Below are positions 19,822 through 31,045 of a stretch of DNA of 64,000 nt, piece by piece. Source of the DNA: Cellvibrionaceae bacterium. GTDB taxonomy: Bacteria; Pseudomonadota; Gammaproteobacteria; Pseudomonadales; Cellvibrionaceae. The notes below the pieces were generated by a model. The model did no database searches and was not told the origin of the DNA. It was given only the letters and a program-made list of their open reading frames with translations. The stretch is taken from positions 1-64,000 of the forward strand of contig JANPZW010000009.1 in NCBI GenBank assembly GCA_024707385.1, given 5' to 3'. Both the position numbers and the translations under genes were made by a program. Numbering within the stretch: the first letter of the stretch is position 1; every line of letters begins with the position of its first letter.

Positions 19822-20859
19822 TTAATCAGTCACATCTTCTTCCACGTATTTTGAAGCCATGGTCTTGCCTCCAGGTCCGAGCAGCTCTTCCTTGATTCTG
19901 GCTTCGAGGCTTTGCGCGAGAGCACTGTTGTCACGCAGATACTGAATGGCGTTTTGCTTGCCCTGCCCGATTTTATCTCCTTGGTAGCTGTACCAGGCGC
20001 CCGCTTTGTCGATCATCCCAAGTTTTACACCGTAGTCGACGATTTCACCCAAACGATTAATCCCTTGTCCATATAGAATCTGAAATTCGGTTTGCTTGAA
20101 GGGAGGCGCTACTTTGTTTTTGACCACCTTCACCCGGGTCTCCGAACCTATGACCTCATCGCCCTCTTTCACCGAGCCGATACGACGAATATCCAGGCGT
20201 ACGGAAGAGTAGAACTTAAGGGCATTACCGCCTGTGGTGGTTTCCGGATTGCCAAACATGACGCCAATTTTCATACGGATCTGGTTGATGAAAATGGCAA
20301 GACAGTTGGCATTCTTGATATTGCCGGTAATTTTGCGCAGAGCCTGTGACATAAGACGAGCTTGCAGACCCACGTGATGATCGCCCATATCACCTTCGAT
20401 CTCCGCCTTGGGGGTCAAGGCTGCAACCGAGTCCACCACCAGAACGTCGATGGCACCTGAGCGAACCAGCATGTCCGCTACTTCAAGCGCCTGCTCGCCA
20501 GTATCGGGCTGCGACACAATCAGCTCATCGACATTGACGCCAAGTTTTTCCGCATAGATCGGATCCAACGCATGCTCGGCGTCAACAAACGCACAGGTAC
20601 CACCATTGCGCTGCGCCTCAGCGATGACTTGAAGCGTCAAAGTGGTTTTACCGGATGATTCAGGACCGTAGATTTCGACGATACGACCGCGGGGCAATCC
20701 GCCCACACCCAGCGCCACATCCAGCCCAAGGGAGCCGGTGGAAATGCAGGGTATGGCAGTCCGCTCAGAATCTCCCATGCGCATGACCGTGCCTTTGCCG
20801 AACTGCCGCTCGATCTGGGCCAATGCAGCCTGCAAAGCTTTTTCTTTATTCGCGTCCAT
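19822..20859 (-). CDS. recA: recombinase RecA
   Basis: RecA forms ATP-dependent filaments for homologous recombination and triggers LexA cleavage. It is full length at 345 residues. Walker A is [10 protein letters not shown], followed by [10 protein letters not shown] and [21 protein letters not shown] LexA box lies about 120 bases upstream. It is followed by recX and preceded by pncC. Confidence 0.98.
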   Translation of the reverse strand: MDANKEKALQAALAQIERQFGKGTVMRMGDSERTAIPCISTGSLGLDVALGVGGLPRGRIVEIYGPESSGKTTLTLQVIAEAQRNGGTCAFVDAEHALDPIYAEKLGVNVDELIVSQPDTGEQALEVADMLVRSGAIDVLVVDSVAALTPKAEIEGDMGDHHVGLQARLMSQALRKITGNIKNANCLAIFINQIRMKIGVMFGNPETTTGGNALKFYSSVRLDIRRIGSVKEGDEVIGSETRVKVVKNKVAPPFKQTEFQILYGQGINRLGEIVDYGVKLGMIDKAGAWYSYQGDKIGQGKQNAIQYLRDNSALAQSLEARIKEELLGPGGKTMASKYVEEDVTD

Positions 20860-20976
20860 TAATCAACCCCCATACCTGTATTCAGTGTTTAATGGCTGGA
20901 GCGGCTTCCACCTCCTCCCGCCTGTTCTATATCGGCCGCACCTTAAGCGCCTGACTGTGCAAGCATAAACCAGCAA

Positions 20977-20996
20977 TACTGTATAGGCAAACAGTT
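20977..20996 (-). promoter_or_regulatory. LexA box of recA
   Basis: TACTG, ten inner bases, CAGTTA: CTG at 20979-20981 and CAG at 20992-20994 with exactly ten bases between, and CTGT as the left half. This is close to the gammaproteobacterial SOS consensus and lies in the recA upstream region, between recA and pncC. Confidence 0.85.
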
Positions 20997-21005
20997 ATTG
21001 TGTTT

Positions 21006-21497
21006 TTATACAGTATCGGAAAATGTTTTGAGCAGTCCGCGCAAAGCGGCGACCACCGCCAAGTCGCGCACTGCTTCCCGGTCACCCGGAAGATGAAGAC
21101 ACTCGCTGACCAAGCCGCAGGGATGGCGCCACGCGAACCAGACGGTACCTACCGGTTTTTCCGCAGAACCGCCTCCCGGTCCAGCGATACCACTTACCGC
21201 TATCGCAAAATCTGCAGAAGCAGATGCGGCGGCACCCTGTGCCATGGCACACACCACCTCAAGGCTCACTGCGCCGTGTCGCTGCAGAATCTCCGTCGGG
21301 ACCCCAAGCAGGCGCTGCTTGGCCTCATTGCTGTAGGTCACGAAGCCGCAGTCGAACCACCCGGAGGAACCCGGCACAGCGGTTATGGCGCGGGCCACTC
21401 CGCCACCGGTGCAGGACTCGGCCGTGGTCACTTTGGCACCGCGGTCACTCAGGCGTTGGCCCAATTGCGCGGCAAGAAAATAGGTCTCATCAGTCAT
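21006..21497 (-). CDS. pncC: nicotinamide-nucleotide amidase (CinA C-terminal domain)
   Basis: Deamidates nicotinamide mononucleotide in NAD recycling. The 163-residue product has the CinA C-terminal signature [26 protein letters not shown] and [23 protein letters not shown] at 21497 is preferred over an upstream in-frame codon because it begins at the family N-terminus. It is upstream of recA, as in pseudomonads, and divergent from mutS. Confidence 0.92.
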   Translation of the reverse strand: MTDETYFLAAQLGQRLSDRGAKVTTAESCTGGGVARAITAVPGSSGWFDCGFVTYSNEAKQRLLGVPTEILQRHGAVSLEVVCAMAQGAAASASADFAIAVSGIAGPGGGSAEKPVGTVWFAWRHPCGLVSECLHLPGDREAVRDLAVVAALRGLLKTFSDTV

Positions 21498-21588
21498 GAG
21501 CGGCAAATTAAGACATGGGTCGAATCGGCGCAAGCGCTACCGGTCGTTCTGCTACAATGCCGGGCTTTGCCCGCCGGACGAGTTCACC

Positions 21589-24204
21589 ATGGCCGAAGAC
21601 ACTCTTCTCGATCAGCACACCCCAATGATGCAGCAGTATCTGCGAATAAAAGCCCAGCACCCAAACGAGCTGGTCTTCTACCGTATGGGGGATTTTTACG
21701 AGCTGTTCTTCGACGACGCCAAGACCGCCGCCCGGGTGCTGGATGTCACCCTGACCGCGCGCGGCAAGACCGCCGGCGAGCCAATCCCTATGGCGGGTGT
21801 GCCCTATCACGCCGCCGAAGGCTACCTCGCCAAACTGGTCCGCCAGGGAATATCCGTGGCCATTTGCGAACAGATCGGCGATCCCGCCACCAGCAAAGGC
21901 CCCGTCGAACGCAAGGTTGTGCGCGTGGTTACGCCGGGGACGGTGAGCGATGAAGCGCTGCTGGAATCCGGCCGCGACAATCTGCTGGTGGCGCTCGCCA
22001 CCGCCTCCAATCACTTTGGTATTGCTGCGCTTGATATGGGCAGCGGCCGCTTTACCGTGCTGGAAGTCGCGAGCGAACAAGCAATGCTGGCCGAACTGGA
22101 GCGGCTGCAACCGGCCGAACTCCTTCTGCCTGAGACCTTTTCCCTGCCACCCCTTTCGTCTGTGCGCAGCTTGCGAAAACGTCCCGAGTGGGAGTTCGAC
22201 TGCGATACTGGCCGTCGGTTGTTGACGGGTCACTTCGGCACCAAAGACCTGGTCGGTTTTGGCTGTGACCACATGGTGGCTGGCATAGCCGCAGCGGCGG
22301 CGCTCTACAATTACGCCAAGGAGACTCAGCGGACGAATCTCACGCATTTGTCGGCGCCGGTCATTGAACATCTCGACGATACTGTGGCCATGGACAGCTC
22401 CACGCGCAAGAATCTGGAGCTGGACGTCAATCTTCTCGGCCAGGAAGACAACACTCTTTACGCAGTGCTGAATACCACAACCACTGCGATGGGCAGTCGC
22501 CTGCTGCGTCGCTGGCTGCACCGTCCACTGCGCAATCTCGGCAAGCTGCACGCACGCCAGGATGCAATAGCAGCACTGCTGGAAAACTACGCCTTTGAAA
22601 GCTGCCGCAAATTGCTGAAGCAGATCGGCGATATGGAGCGCATTCTCGGCCGCGTGGCCCTGCGCTCGGCACGCCCGCGCGATCTTTCACGATTGAGCGC
22701 TTCTCTGGCGGTGCTGCCGCAATTGCAACCGCTTCTGACTCAAATCGATACCCCACACGTCCATGCTTTGGCGAAAGCGGCGAGCCAATACCCCGAGCTG
22801 GTCAATTTGCTCGAAAGTGCTCTGGTGGAAAATCCGCCCGTAGTGATACGCGACGGCGGTGTCATCGCGGAAGGATATGATGCGGAGCTGGATGAGTTGC
22901 GCAATCTCAGCAGTAATGCCGGCGACTTTCTGCTGCAGTTGGAAACCAGAGAGAAGGAGCGCACTGGCATCAGCACGCTGAAAGTTGGTTACAACCGCAT
23001 CCATGGCTATTACATCGAAATCAGCCGCGGTCAGGCGGATAACGCACCTATGGATTACCAGCGGCGGCAGACCCTGAAAAATGCCGAGCGCTTTATCACC
23101 CCGGAGCTAAAAGTTTTTGAAGACAAGGCACTTTCCGCCAAGAGCCGCGCCCTGGCGCGGGAAAAAGCCCTTTATGACGAACTGGTGGAGCGCCTCAACG
23201 AAGACCTTCTGGCGCTGCAAAATACCGCAGCTGCGATCAGCGAGTTGGATGTGCTTAGCACCCTGGCAGAGCGCGCCGACCAATTGAACTACTGCCGCCC
23301 CGATCTGACCCACGAGGCGGGAATCCATATTTACGAAGGCCGCCACCCGGTAGTCGAGCAAGTGCTGGAAACGCCTTTTGTCCCAAATCACCTAGAATTG
23401 GACGCCAGCCGCCGCATGTTGATCATCACCGGACCCAACATGGGCGGTAAATCAACCTACATGCGCCAGACCGCACTTATCGTGCTCATGGCTCAGATCG
23501 GCAGCTTTGTCCCCGCCAGCCGCTGCCGCATAGGGCTCGTCGATCGCATTTTCACGCGTATTGGCTCCTCGGATGACCTAGCCGGAGGTCGCTCCACTTT
23601 TATGGTGGAAATGACCGAAACCGCCAACATTCTGCACAATGCGACAGCTGCAAGCCTGGTTCTGATGGACGAAATCGGGCGCGGCACAAGTACTTACGAC
23701 GGACTATCCCTGGCATGGGCATGTGCTGAACATCTGGCCCGACAGGTCGGCGCCTTCACCTTATTTGCCACGCATTATTTTGAGATCACCACCCTGCCGG
23801 ACATCATTCCCGAAATGGCGAATGTCCATCTCGATGCGACTGAGCATCACGACAACATTGTGTTTCTTCACAACATCCGCCAGGGGCCGGCCAGCAAAAG
23901 CTACGGCTTGCAGGTAGCCAAACTCGCCGGGATTCCGCAAGCCGTTCTGGAATCCGCGCGCCATCAACTCCATCAGCTGGAACAGGGCGCACAGACGCTC
24001 TCAACGGACACAGCGCCGACTCCCGTCAATGAGCAAAAGCGCGGTGGCAAGTCAGGCAAAGCGGATAACGTACAGGCGGACTTGTTTGCACCCTCAGGAC
24101 CGAGCCCTTTGGAGATGCGCGTAAAAGAGCTCAGCCTGGATAATCTGACTCCGCTGGCCGCCTTGCAGACGCTTTACGAATTGAAAAATCTGCTGAAGCG
24201 ATAA
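21589..24204 (+). CDS. mutS: DNA mismatch repair protein MutS
   Basis: Mismatch-recognising ATPase, 871 residues from the ATG at 21589. The mismatch-binding Phe-x-Glu is in MGDFYELFF (about residue 36), Walker A is [10 protein letters not shown] (about 613), and the signature region is [14 protein letters not shown] with [13 protein letters not shown] beta-clamp-binding motif (QADLFAPSG) sits near the C-terminus. An in-frame longer reading exists upstream but does not match the family start. It is followed by fdxA. Confidence 0.97.
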   Translation: MAEDTLLDQHTPMMQQYLRIKAQHPNELVFYRMGDFYELFFDDAKTAARVLDVTLTARGKTAGEPIPMAGVPYHAAEGYLAKLVRQGISVAICEQIGDPATSKGPVERKVVRVVTPGTVSDEALLESGRDNLLVALATASNHFGIAALDMGSGRFTVLEVASEQAMLAELERLQPAELLLPETFSLPPLSSVRSLRKRPEWEFDCDTGRRLLTGHFGTKDLVGFGCDHMVAGIAAAAALYNYAKETQRTNLTHLSAPVIEHLDDTVAMDSSTRKNLELDVNLLGQEDNTLYAVLNTTTTAMGSRLLRRWLHRPLRNLGKLHARQDAIAALLENYAFESCRKLLKQIGDMERILGRVALRSARPRDLSRLSASLAVLPQLQPLLTQIDTPHVHALAKAASQYPELVNLLESALVENPPVVIRDGGVIAEGYDAELDELRNLSSNAGDFLLQLETREKERTGISTLKVGYNRIHGYYIEISRGQADNAPMDYQRRQTLKNAERFITPELKVFEDKALSAKSRALAREKALYDELVERLNEDLLALQNTAAAISELDVLSTLAERADQLNYCRPDLTHEAGIHIYEGRHPVVEQVLETPFVPNHLELDASRRMLIITGPNMGGKSTYMRQTALIVLMAQIGSFVPASRCRIGLVDRIFTRIGSSDDLAGGRSTFMVEMTETANILHNATAASLVLMDEIGRGTSTYDGLSLAWACAEHLARQVGAFTLFATHYFEITTLPDIIPEMANVHLDATEHHDNIVFLHNIRQGPASKSYGLQVAKLAGIPQAVLESARHQLHQLEQGAQTLSTDTAPTPVNEQKRGGKSGKADNVQADLFAPSGPSPLEMRVKELSLDNLTPLAALQTLYELKNLLKR

Positions 24205-24294
24205 GCCTGTGCGGCTTTCCCAGGGTTTAAATTCCGCCGACTCCTGTTAAAATGCCGCGCCTATAACTTAGCCAACCCAAGAGGTGCGATTCAC

Positions 24295-24618
24295 ATGACA
24301 TTCGTAGTGGGCGATAACTGCATTAACTGCAAACACACTGACTGTGTCGAAGTCTGCCCGGTAGACTGTTTTTACGAAGGTCCGAATTTCCTGGTGATAC
24401 ATCCGGACGAATGTATCGATTGCGCCTTGTGTGAGCCTGAGTGTCCTGTCGATGCCATCTTCTCCGAAGACGAACTCCCGGAAGGTCAGGACGTTTATCT
24501 GGAGCTGAACGCCGAACTCGCCGCCATCTGGCCGAATATTACGGAAAAGAAAGATGCACTGCCCGAGGCAGAGAAATGGGACGGCGTGCAAGACAAATTG
24601 AAACACCTGGAGCGCTGA
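24295..24618 (+). CDS. fdxA: 7Fe ferredoxin
   Basis: A 107-residue bacterial ferredoxin with one [3Fe-4S] and one [4Fe-4S] cluster. Ligand cysteines are in [18 protein letters not shown] and [16 protein letters not shown]. The location between mutS and rpoS is the pseudomonad arrangement. It is convergent with rpoS. Confidence 0.95.
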   Translation: MTFVVGDNCINCKHTDCVEVCPVDCFYEGPNFLVIHPDECIDCALCEPECPVDAIFSEDELPEGQDVYLELNAELAAIWPNITEKKDALPEAEKWDGVQDKLKHLER

Positions 24619-24731
24619 GAATTAACCGACCCTAATTTGGGCAAGCAGCGCTCAAGGAAATTTGAAAAGAGAATTTCGGTAGGAAAAGTAAGAAATAAAA
24701 CGGCCATCCCTGGCAGGCAGCGAAACTCTTG

Positions 24732-25729
24732 TCAGGCGACGCCGAAAAGCGCCTCCGCATTCAAACCTTGTTTTTCCAGAATATCCCGCAAACGGCGCAA
24801 TGCCTCCACTTGAATCTGGCGCACTCGCTCACGAGTCAAGCCGATTTCTCGACCGACCTCTTCCAGCGTACTCGATTCATGTCCACGCAGACCGAAACGA
24901 CGGGCGACAACTTCACGTTGCTTTTCACTCAGCTCATCGAGCCAGCCATCAAGACTTGCACTCAGATCGCTGTCCTGAAGCAATTCCACCGGATCGGAAA
25001 CCTGCTGATCCGCAACAGTGTCGACCAGTGTTTTATCAGAAGCGGGCCCCACGGGAGTGTCCATTGACGTAACACGCTCATTGAGGCTCAACATTTTTTC
25101 CACGTCTTCGACCGGCTTTTCCAACAGACGGGCAATTTCATCTGGAGATGGTTCGTGATCCAATTTTTGGGACAACTCACGAGCCGCACGCAGATACACA
25201 TTTAATTCTTTTACCACATGGATCGGCAGGCGAATGGTGCGCGTCTGATTCATAATCGCGCGCTCGATTGTCTGGCGAATCCACCAAGTGGCGTAAGTGG
25301 AAAAACGGAAACCGCGCTCGGGATCGAACTTTTCCACTGCGCGAATCAAGCCGAGATTGCCTTCTTCAATAAGATCCAGCAGCGCCAAACCGCGATTCAC
25401 ATAACGGCGGGAAATTTTCACTACCAGGCGCAGGTTGCTTTCGATCATGCGCTTGCGCGCAGCTTCGTCGCCACGCAGTGCTTTACGGGCGAAAAAGACT
25501 TCTTCGTCCGCGCTGAGCAGAGGGAAAAACCGATTTCATTTAAATAAAGCTGGGTAGCATCAAGATTTTTTTGGTAGAGGTCTTCTTCAATGAGATGGCT
25601 GCGTTCGCGGGTGATCTGCTCAAATTCATCCTCTGCCATTTCCAGATCATCATCCATGTCGAAGTCGGCCATGAAAATGGACTCGTCTTCGGCCTTAAAA
25701 GAATCTAAATCAAAATGTTGAGCTGCCAT
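24732..25729 (-). CDS. rpoS: stationary-phase sigma factor RpoS (apparent frameshift)
   Basis: Sigma-38 directs RNA polymerase to stress and stationary-phase genes. The sequence is complete apart from one frame break near residue 70: after NEIGFS there are three C (25522-25524 as GGG on the plus strand) where four are needed to give [38 protein letters not shown]. Restored length is about 332 residues. Regions 2 ([44 protein letters not shown]), 3 and 4 ([19 protein letters not shown]) are intact. The start has GAGG upstream. It lies downstream of nlpD, where the main rpoS promoter usually is. A real rpoS null is possible because such mutants arise in culture, but see the general indel pattern. 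Confidence 0.93.
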
Positions 25730-26005
25730 TGCATAATCCTCGGACCAATAGGTTATTTTTCTAAGCTCAAATACGCACCTGATTGGCGTAACAACAAGAA
25801 CTTGCTTTTTGTAAGATGAACTCTAAGCTGAATATCGGCAATTTCCGTCCAAACTGCCTTCCGATTCGGGCAAACTGGATCCGTCATCGGAATTCTCAAC
25901 TCTCGTTACAAAGGCGCTGGCATAGCTTTTGGCTTTTCGCCCCACCCCACCGCGTACAGGTAAGTGACTTATCGGCAGGTACTCAACTAAGTTGAGGGGA
26001 GATTT

Positions 26006-26788
26006 TTATCGGAGGCTTGGCAGATAACCCAAAGGATCAACTGGCTTGCCATCAACGCGGATTTCGAAGTGAAGCTTCGGCGTATTGGTTCCAGAGAAAC
26101 CCACCTCAGCAATCTTCCGCCCCGCTTTGACTTTATCCCCCTCCGTCACCATCAACACACTGTTGTGCGCATAGGCACTCAAAAACTGTTCATTGTGTTT
26201 GACGATGACTAATTTTCCGTATCCCCGCAGCCCCGACCCGGAGTAGACCACTTCTCCATCTGCAGCTGCCAGCACAGGCTCACCCAATTTGCCGCGAATA
26301 TCAATACCCTTATTCAGGCCTCCATTTGACTGAAAGGTTTCTAATACTTCTCCCTTAAGCGGCCAAATCCAGCTCACGTTTCCTGCGGTGCTTTTAGTGC
26401 TACTTGACGGCGACTTGGCTACCGATTGATTTTTGGAACCAGAAACGGTTGGGGCGGGCGTCTTCACGGCCGGCTTTGTCGCCGTCACCGGAGCCTTGGC
26501 GGGAGGCTTATAGGTGCTGATATCAAGATTGAGCACCCGCCCGGGCGCGATGCGGTAAGAGCTATCCAACTTATTGATTTGTGCTATTTTTTTGTAATCC
26601 AGGTCGTAGCGCAGCGCAATTGAATACAAAGTTTCACCGGGGCTCACATGGTGGGTTTTGATGCGGTGGCTCGGTATAGGTGAGGCATCCACGACCGGGG
26701 CTCTGGGGGGTGTTGAACTACAGGAAGAGATAAACCAAGCAGCGATCAAAATACTGATCACCCTGAATTTATTTTCGCTTTTTTTCAC
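26006..26788 (-). CDS. nlpD: NlpD-type lipoprotein, LysM plus M23 domain
   Basis: A 260-residue outer-membrane lipoprotein (lipobox SSCS) with LysM (HHVSPGETLYSIALRYDL, about residues 47-90), a Lys/Pro linker, and a LytM/M23 domain (about 140-260). The peptidase site is degenerate: LNKGIDIRG lacks the metal-binding His, as in E. coli NlpD, which activates amidase AmiC rather than cutting peptidoglycan itself. The start is GTG with GGAG upstream. It is upstream of rpoS as expected. Confidence 0.95.
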   Translation of the reverse strand: MKKSENKFRVISILIAAWFISSCSSTPPRAPVVDASPIPSHRIKTHHVSPGETLYSIALRYDLDYKKIAQINKLDSSYRIAPGRVLNLDISTYKPPAKAPVTATKPAVKTPAPTVSGSKNQSVAKSPSSSTKSTAGNVSWIWPLKGEVLETFQSNGGLNKGIDIRGKLGEPVLAAADGEVVYSGSGLRGYGKLVIVKHNEQFLSAYAHNSVLMVTEGDKVKAGRKIAEVGFSGTNTPKLHFEIRVDGKPVDPLGYLPSLR

Positions 26789-27035
26789 ACTTATTTTCTC
26801 CGCCGGAATTCCAGGAGGGTGGGCACACGCAGAAGGCCATATAACATTTCAGCATGATTAATAAAAACTTATCAGAATTTAATCTAAGAGACTCATAAAA
26901 AAAGAGTATATCCGGGAGCAAAAATCCGACTTTTAACTCACCAAAAATCAGTTTCAAACCCAAAAAACATCACTTATTAATGAGTCGATCAAATATTTTT
27001 TTAATTAAAAAGCATTAGTTTTTAGAGAGACAGGA

Positions 27036-27677
27036 TCACGAAATGCCAGGCAGCAGCGGGACAAAGCGAACCGCTTCAATCACCTTTTGGCGGTACTGGT
27101 CACTCTCGCCTTCCCGGCGAGCCAATATCAATTGTTGGGCGTGCTCCGGGCCTGTCGGTATGATCAAAACCCCATCGGGAGCCAACTGTGCCAACAGATC
27201 CTGGGGAATGTTGACGGGAGCTGCCGTGGAGAGAATTCCGTCATAAGGGCCATGTTCGGCCCAACCGAACCCACCATCGGCATATTTATAGGAAATGTTG
27301 TAGAGGCGAAGCCGTGCGAGTCGTTCCCGCGCCTTGTTCTGTAAAGGGCGGATACGCTCTACCGTCCAGACCTTTTCTACCAATTGAGCCAGGATCGAGG
27401 TCTGATAGCCTGAACCCGTGCCTATTTCGAGGACCCGGCGAGGAGCGGGGTGATTATCAAACAGCAACTCGGTCATGCGTGCCACTATATAAGGCTGAGA
27501 CAGAGTCTGGCCGTGACCGATGGGGAGAGCGGTATCCTCGTATGCTCGATGAGCCAGCGCCTCATCGAGAAACCAGTGCCGCGGAGTATTGGCGATTACT
27601 TGAAGGACCTTGCGATTGCGGATGCCCTGCTCCTCCAGGCGCTGAATCATCCGGTCACGGGTCCGTTTTGATGTCAT
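27036..27677 (-). CDS. pcm: protein-L-isoaspartate O-methyltransferase
   Basis: Repairs isomerised aspartate in ageing proteins using SAM. 213 residues starting [14 protein letters not shown], which matches the pseudomonad Pcm start; an in-frame GTG 42 bases upstream adds an unneeded extension. Motif I is [15 protein letters not shown], with [17 protein letters not shown] before it. It lies between truD and nlpD; the usual surE gene is absent. Confidence 0.94.
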   Translation of the reverse strand: MTSKRTRDRMIQRLEEQGIRNRKVLQVIANTPRHWFLDEALAHRAYEDTALPIGHGQTLSQPYIVARMTELLFDNHPAPRRVLEIGTGSGYQTSILAQLVEKVWTVERIRPLQNKARERLARLRLYNISYKYADGGFGWAEHGPYDGILSTAAPVNIPQDLLAQLAPDGVLIIPTGPEHAQQLILARREGESDQYRQKVIEAVRFVPLLPGIS

Positions 27678-27776
27678 GCCGATGCCATCAAAATGAAGCT
27701 GACTCAAATCTTGTTCCACCCGTTAGCTACAAATCGAGGCAATATAGCACAGCATTCGATCACTGCAGCAGGGTGT

Positions 27777-28733
27777 TCAGCCGCTGATATTCCGCAACAA
27801 AAAAATCTCCCGCAGCACCGCCGTGGCAAACTCGCCAGGCGCCAAACCGAACTGCAGGCGCAACACTCCGGCATCGAGAGTCCACTGCATCGCTTGGGGA
27901 GCCAGACATAACTTGCGCCGCTCCTGCGAGAGTCCACAATGCTCAAGCCCCGCCTGCCATTGCTGCAGATTTTCCAGTGCAAGCTGCTCAAGCGCGAGTG
28001 TATCTAAGGATGCCTGGTTGCGTCCCCGCCCCCAGAGAGGTCCGGTTGCCACTTCCATAACGTCACCCAGCAGAAGCCTGTTCCAGCTGCCCTGGCGCAC
28101 ACGCTCGGCGAGAACGATATTAAAAAGATGGGAACGGGCGGCGGACATGATCATGCTTTTATCCCTCATTTTGTTGAGAGGCACGCCTTGCTCCAACCAA
28201 CGTGCGGCATTGACCAAATTGTTACCATCGCGACCAAAACGCTGTTCGCCAAAATAGTTGGGCACACCTGTGGCGGCGATCAGAGAGAGGCGTTCCTGCA
28301 GCGCGTCGCCAACATCTGTAATGTCGCGCAAGGTAATCGTGAAGTGATTGCCACTGTGCTGACCGCGCCGCAACTTGCGTTTTCCCGTGGTGGCCGTGAG
28401 CAATTTCACCTCATCACTTTCGATGACCGACCAATCCGCCACACCACCTTTTGGCAGATACACACTGAACCACTGGCTCGCCACTGCATACCGGTCTTTG
28501 AGTCCGCAAAACCCCACGTCCTGCGCTTTGACGCCCGCAATTCGGGCAATCTTCTGAGCCACCCAATCGGTATTCACACCGCGTTTTTCCAGATGCAGGT
28601 AATGATGCTCACCCTCCCCCTCCGGTTGAGATCCCAGATCTTCAACCACGATAAAATCCGTGAGCTCGGCACGAAAAACAGCGGTCCCGAGAGGGCCGCC
28701 ATGGGCGTAGGGCATATCGAGTGTGTAACTCAT
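27777..28733 (-). CDS. truD: tRNA pseudouridine(13) synthase TruD
   Basis: Modifies U13 of tRNA-Glu. 318 residues, slightly short for the family (E. coli 349), with the catalytic region CGLKDRYAVASQWFSVYLP, GNHFTITLRD and NYFGEQRFGRDGNN. GGAG precedes the ATG. A strong intrinsic terminator lies about 15 bases upstream of that site, within the leader. Confidence 0.94.
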   Translation of the reverse strand: MSYTLDMPYAHGGPLGTAVFRAELTDFIVVEDLGSQPEGEGEHHYLHLEKRGVNTDWVAQKIARIAGVKAQDVGFCGLKDRYAVASQWFSVYLPKGGVADWSVIESDEVKLLTATTGKRKLRRGQHSGNHFTITLRDITDVGDALQERLSLIAATGVPNYFGEQRFGRDGNNLVNAARWLEQGVPLNKMRDKSMIMSAARSHLFNIVLAERVRQGSWNRLLLGDVMEVATGPLWGRGRNQASLDTLALEQLALENLQQWQAGLEHCGLSQERRKLCLAPQAMQWTLDAGVLRLQFGLAPGEFATAVLREIFLLRNISG

Positions 28734-28748
28734 CGAAACTCCAAAAAC

Positions 28749-28774
28749 AAAAAACCCCAGGCGGGTGCCTGGGG
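28749..28774 (-). terminator. intrinsic terminator within the truD leader
   Basis: Reading the minus strand, CCCCAGGC / GCCTGGGG (8-bp stem, four-base loop, 28755-28774) is followed by TTTTTTGTTTTT, then the truD ribosome-binding site and ATG. The nearest upstream gene is on the other strand, so the hairpin cannot be the end of an adjacent minus-strand gene. It may attenuate truD-pcm-nlpD-rpoS. Confidence 0.85.
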
Positions 28775-28922
28775 TCGGGCAGCGGAAATTTTACCAGAAC
28801 TCTGAAGGCTCGTTGCCGCCGTGGCGGAACAAATAGCGGGAGTGCGCATAAGGGGTGACTTATACTTGAACCCATCAGCGCAGCACCAAATCATCGGCCG
28901 ACTCAACGCTTAAAGGCATTGC

Positions 28923-29507
28923 ATGAAAAAGCATTTCATTTCCGCCAACGACCTTCTGCTCGACTCATTCCGACTGGCGGAGCTGGTTTATCAGCGAGGA
29001 TTCCGCCCGAATTTTATTGTCGGCGTTTGGCGCGGCGGTGCACCGGTGGGAATTGCGGTGCAGGAATATCTCGAATTTATGGGTATTCACAGCGACCACA
29101 TCGCCATTCGCACCGCGTCTTATTACGGGATAGATCAACAAAACCGGGAAGTGAAAGTCTTCGGACTGAATTATGTGCTGGACAATATCCAAGCCGATCA
29201 CTCGTTGCTGATCGTGGATGATGTATTCGACTCAGGTCGCTCACTCAAGGCGATTATCGATCAAATCCGCTCCCGCGCAGGAGAGAATGCGCCAGCGACC
29301 ATCAAGACCGCCTGCCCCTGGTACAAACCCAGCCGCAATGTCACTGACCTGACACCGGATTTTTACGTCCATGCAACAGACTCCTGGCTGGTATTTCCCC
29401 ATGAATTGCAGCATCTGACGCTGGAAGAAATTGTGGAGGGCAAAGGTTCGGAAATTGGCGATCTGGTCTATCGCGCCATGCACACACGCAATGGCGCTGA
29501 CAATTAA
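28923..29507 (+). CDS. phosphoribosyltransferase-family protein
   Basis: 194 residues with the type I PRT fold: [19 protein letters not shown] near the N-terminus and the PRPP motif [17 protein letters not shown] (about residues 96-112). It is most like hypoxanthine/xanthine-type purine salvage PRTs, but the substrate is not fixed by sequence. It is encoded on the opposite strand between ispF and truD and overlaps the ispF stop codon by four bases. Confidence 0.85.
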   Translation: MKKHFISANDLLLDSFRLAELVYQRGFRPNFIVGVWRGGAPVGIAVQEYLEFMGIHSDHIAIRTASYYGIDQQNREVKVFGLNYVLDNIQADHSLLIVDDVFDSGRSLKAIIDQIRSRAGENAPATIKTACPWYKPSRNVTDLTPDFYVHATDSWLVFPHELQHLTLEEIVEGKGSEIGDLVYRAMHTRNGADN

Positions 29508-29995
29508 GAACGCGGCGGGACAACTTCCAGCAACACGGTCGCCAGAGAGGTAATGCCTTCCTCGCGCCCGTTAAAACCAAGCTTTTCCGTGGTCGTCGCT
29601 TTGACATTGATGACGTCGGCGGAGCACCCCAGGTCTTCCGCAATGTTATTGCGCATATAAGGAATATAAGTCGCCATACGCGGCTTCTGCGCGATGATCG
29701 TCATATCCGCATTCACGACCCGAAATCCTTTGGCTCGAATTTTAGCCATGACCAATCGCAGTAAAGCGCGGCTGTCAGCATTCGCATATTGAGCGTCTGT
29801 GTCAGGAAAATGCTGACCTATATCACCCATGGCAGCGGCGCCCAGCAGGGCATCGCAGAGCGCGTGCAACAAGACATCGCCATCGGAGTGCGCAAGCAAA
29901 CGGTGAGTATGCGGAATGACCACTCCACCAATCACGATTTTGTCGCCGGGACCGAATGCGTGTACGTCGACACCCTGACCAATTCGCAAACTCAT
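29504..29995 (-). CDS. ispF: 2-C-methyl-D-erythritol 2,4-cyclodiphosphate synthase
   Basis: Fifth step of the MEP isoprenoid pathway. 163 residues with metal ligands in GVDVHAFG and [18 protein letters not shown], and the end motif [14 protein letters not shown]. It follows ispD by 16 bases. Confidence 0.97.
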   Translation of the reverse strand: MSLRIGQGVDVHAFGPGDKIVIGGVVIPHTHRLLAHSDGDVLLHALCDALLGAAAMGDIGQHFPDTDAQYANADSRALLRLVMAKIRAKGFRVVNADMTIIAQKPRMATYIPYMRNNIAEDLGCSADVINVKATTTEKLGFNGREEGITSLATVLLEVVPPRS

Positions 29996-30011
29996 AAATA
30001 ATTCCTGTGCA

Positions 30012-30722
30012 TCAACCGCTGCGGGAGACCGATCTTTGCGACCGCAGAATCTGCTCCGCCAAATTCAGATCTTCCGGTTGGGTAATTTTGATATTGTCGC
30101 GACTGTCTGCCACTAGCAACACCTTTCCACCGGCATGCTCGATCGCCGATGCCTCATCGGTCACGGGCAATCCTGCTTCAAGTGCAGACGTGAGCGCCGT
30201 GAACAACTCTCCGACTCTAAACATTTGCGGTGTGTGCGCAGCCCATAAATGGTCGCGGCTGACCGTGTGAGTAACCTGTTCGCCGAGCGATTTTTTCAAG
30301 GTATCGGCCACCGGAGCGGCCAGTATGCCGCCGCAATTTTCCGCCAAAACTCGGTCGATCAGACGCGCAATACTTTCCCCTCGCACACAGGGGCGGGCAG
30401 CGTCGTGGACCAATACCCAATCCAGCTCACGCCCCTCTTCCATCAGCCACACCAAACCTCGATATACCGAATCGGCGCGCTCGGCACCGCCTGTCACTCT
30501 GATAACGGAAGATGCACACCCCAGCTGCGCAAAACGCTCATCGTCTTCCGCCACGGCTACCAGCACATTTTGGATAGCAGGTACGGCACGCAATTTTTCC
30601 AGGGTGATTTCCAACACCGTCTTGCCGCCGAGGGGGAGATATTGCTTGGGCACAGGCGCGCCCATACGGCGACCGGCGCCAGCAGCCGGAACCAGCGCCC
30701 AGAGATTGGCAGAGAGAGTCAT
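30012..30722 (-). CDS. ispD: 2-C-methyl-D-erythritol 4-phosphate cytidylyltransferase
   Basis: Third step of the MEP pathway, using CTP. 236 residues with the nucleotide-binding [21 protein letters not shown] and [12 protein letters not shown]. Its ATG overlaps the ftsB stop as ATGA, so the two are translationally coupled. Confidence 0.97.
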   Translation of the reverse strand: MTLSANLWALVPAAGAGRRMGAPVPKQYLPLGGKTVLEITLEKLRAVPAIQNVLVAVAEDDERFAQLGCASSVIRVTGGAERADSVYRGLVWLMEEGRELDWVLVHDAARPCVRGESIARLIDRVLAENCGGILAAPVADTLKKSLGEQVTHTVSRDHLWAAHTPQMFRVGELFTALTSALEAGLPVTDEASAIEHAGGKVLLVADSRDNIKITQPEDLNLAEQILRSQRSVSRSG

Positions 30723-31021
30723 AGGGTGTTGTGGGAGGTTTTATTGGAGGCGGGCTGCAGCACCATAAAAAACGTTTCGCCTTTTTTGATCATGCCCAGA
30801 TCTGTGCGAGCTCGCTCTTCAATCGCATCCGCATCATTTTTCAGGGCGAATACTTCGGCAGCCAGCAAGCGGTTGCGCTCCTGAAGATGCGCGTTTTCCG
30901 CTGACTGTTTCTCGATTTCGTCCTGCAATTGTACGAGCGCCGCGATGCTGCCATCGCCGATCCAAAGTCGGTACTGCAGATAAACAAAAATCAGAAAAAA
31001 AGCCGTCAATATAGGTTTCAT
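30719..31021 (-). CDS. ftsB: cell division protein FtsB
   Basis: A 100-residue single-pass protein of the FtsQBL divisome complex. There is a short cytoplasmic start, one membrane helix (ILTAFFLIFVYLQYRLWIG), then a coiled coil (LQDEIEKQSAENAHLQERNRLLAAEV) and the conserved IEERARTDLGMIKKGETFF. It is first in ftsB-ispD-ispF, downstream of eno. Confidence 0.95.
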   Translation of the reverse strand: MKPILTAFFLIFVYLQYRLWIGDGSIAALVQLQDEIEKQSAENAHLQERNRLLAAEVFALKNDADAIEERARTDLGMIKKGETFFMVLQPASNKTSHNTL

Positions 31022-31045
31022 AAAAATCTTGCATGCCTGCCGCGT

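Noticed and set aside
21508..22551. Long open frame antisense to mutS
   Set aside because: Same reason: mutS is clearly coding on the plus strand and the antisense protein has no recognisable domain.
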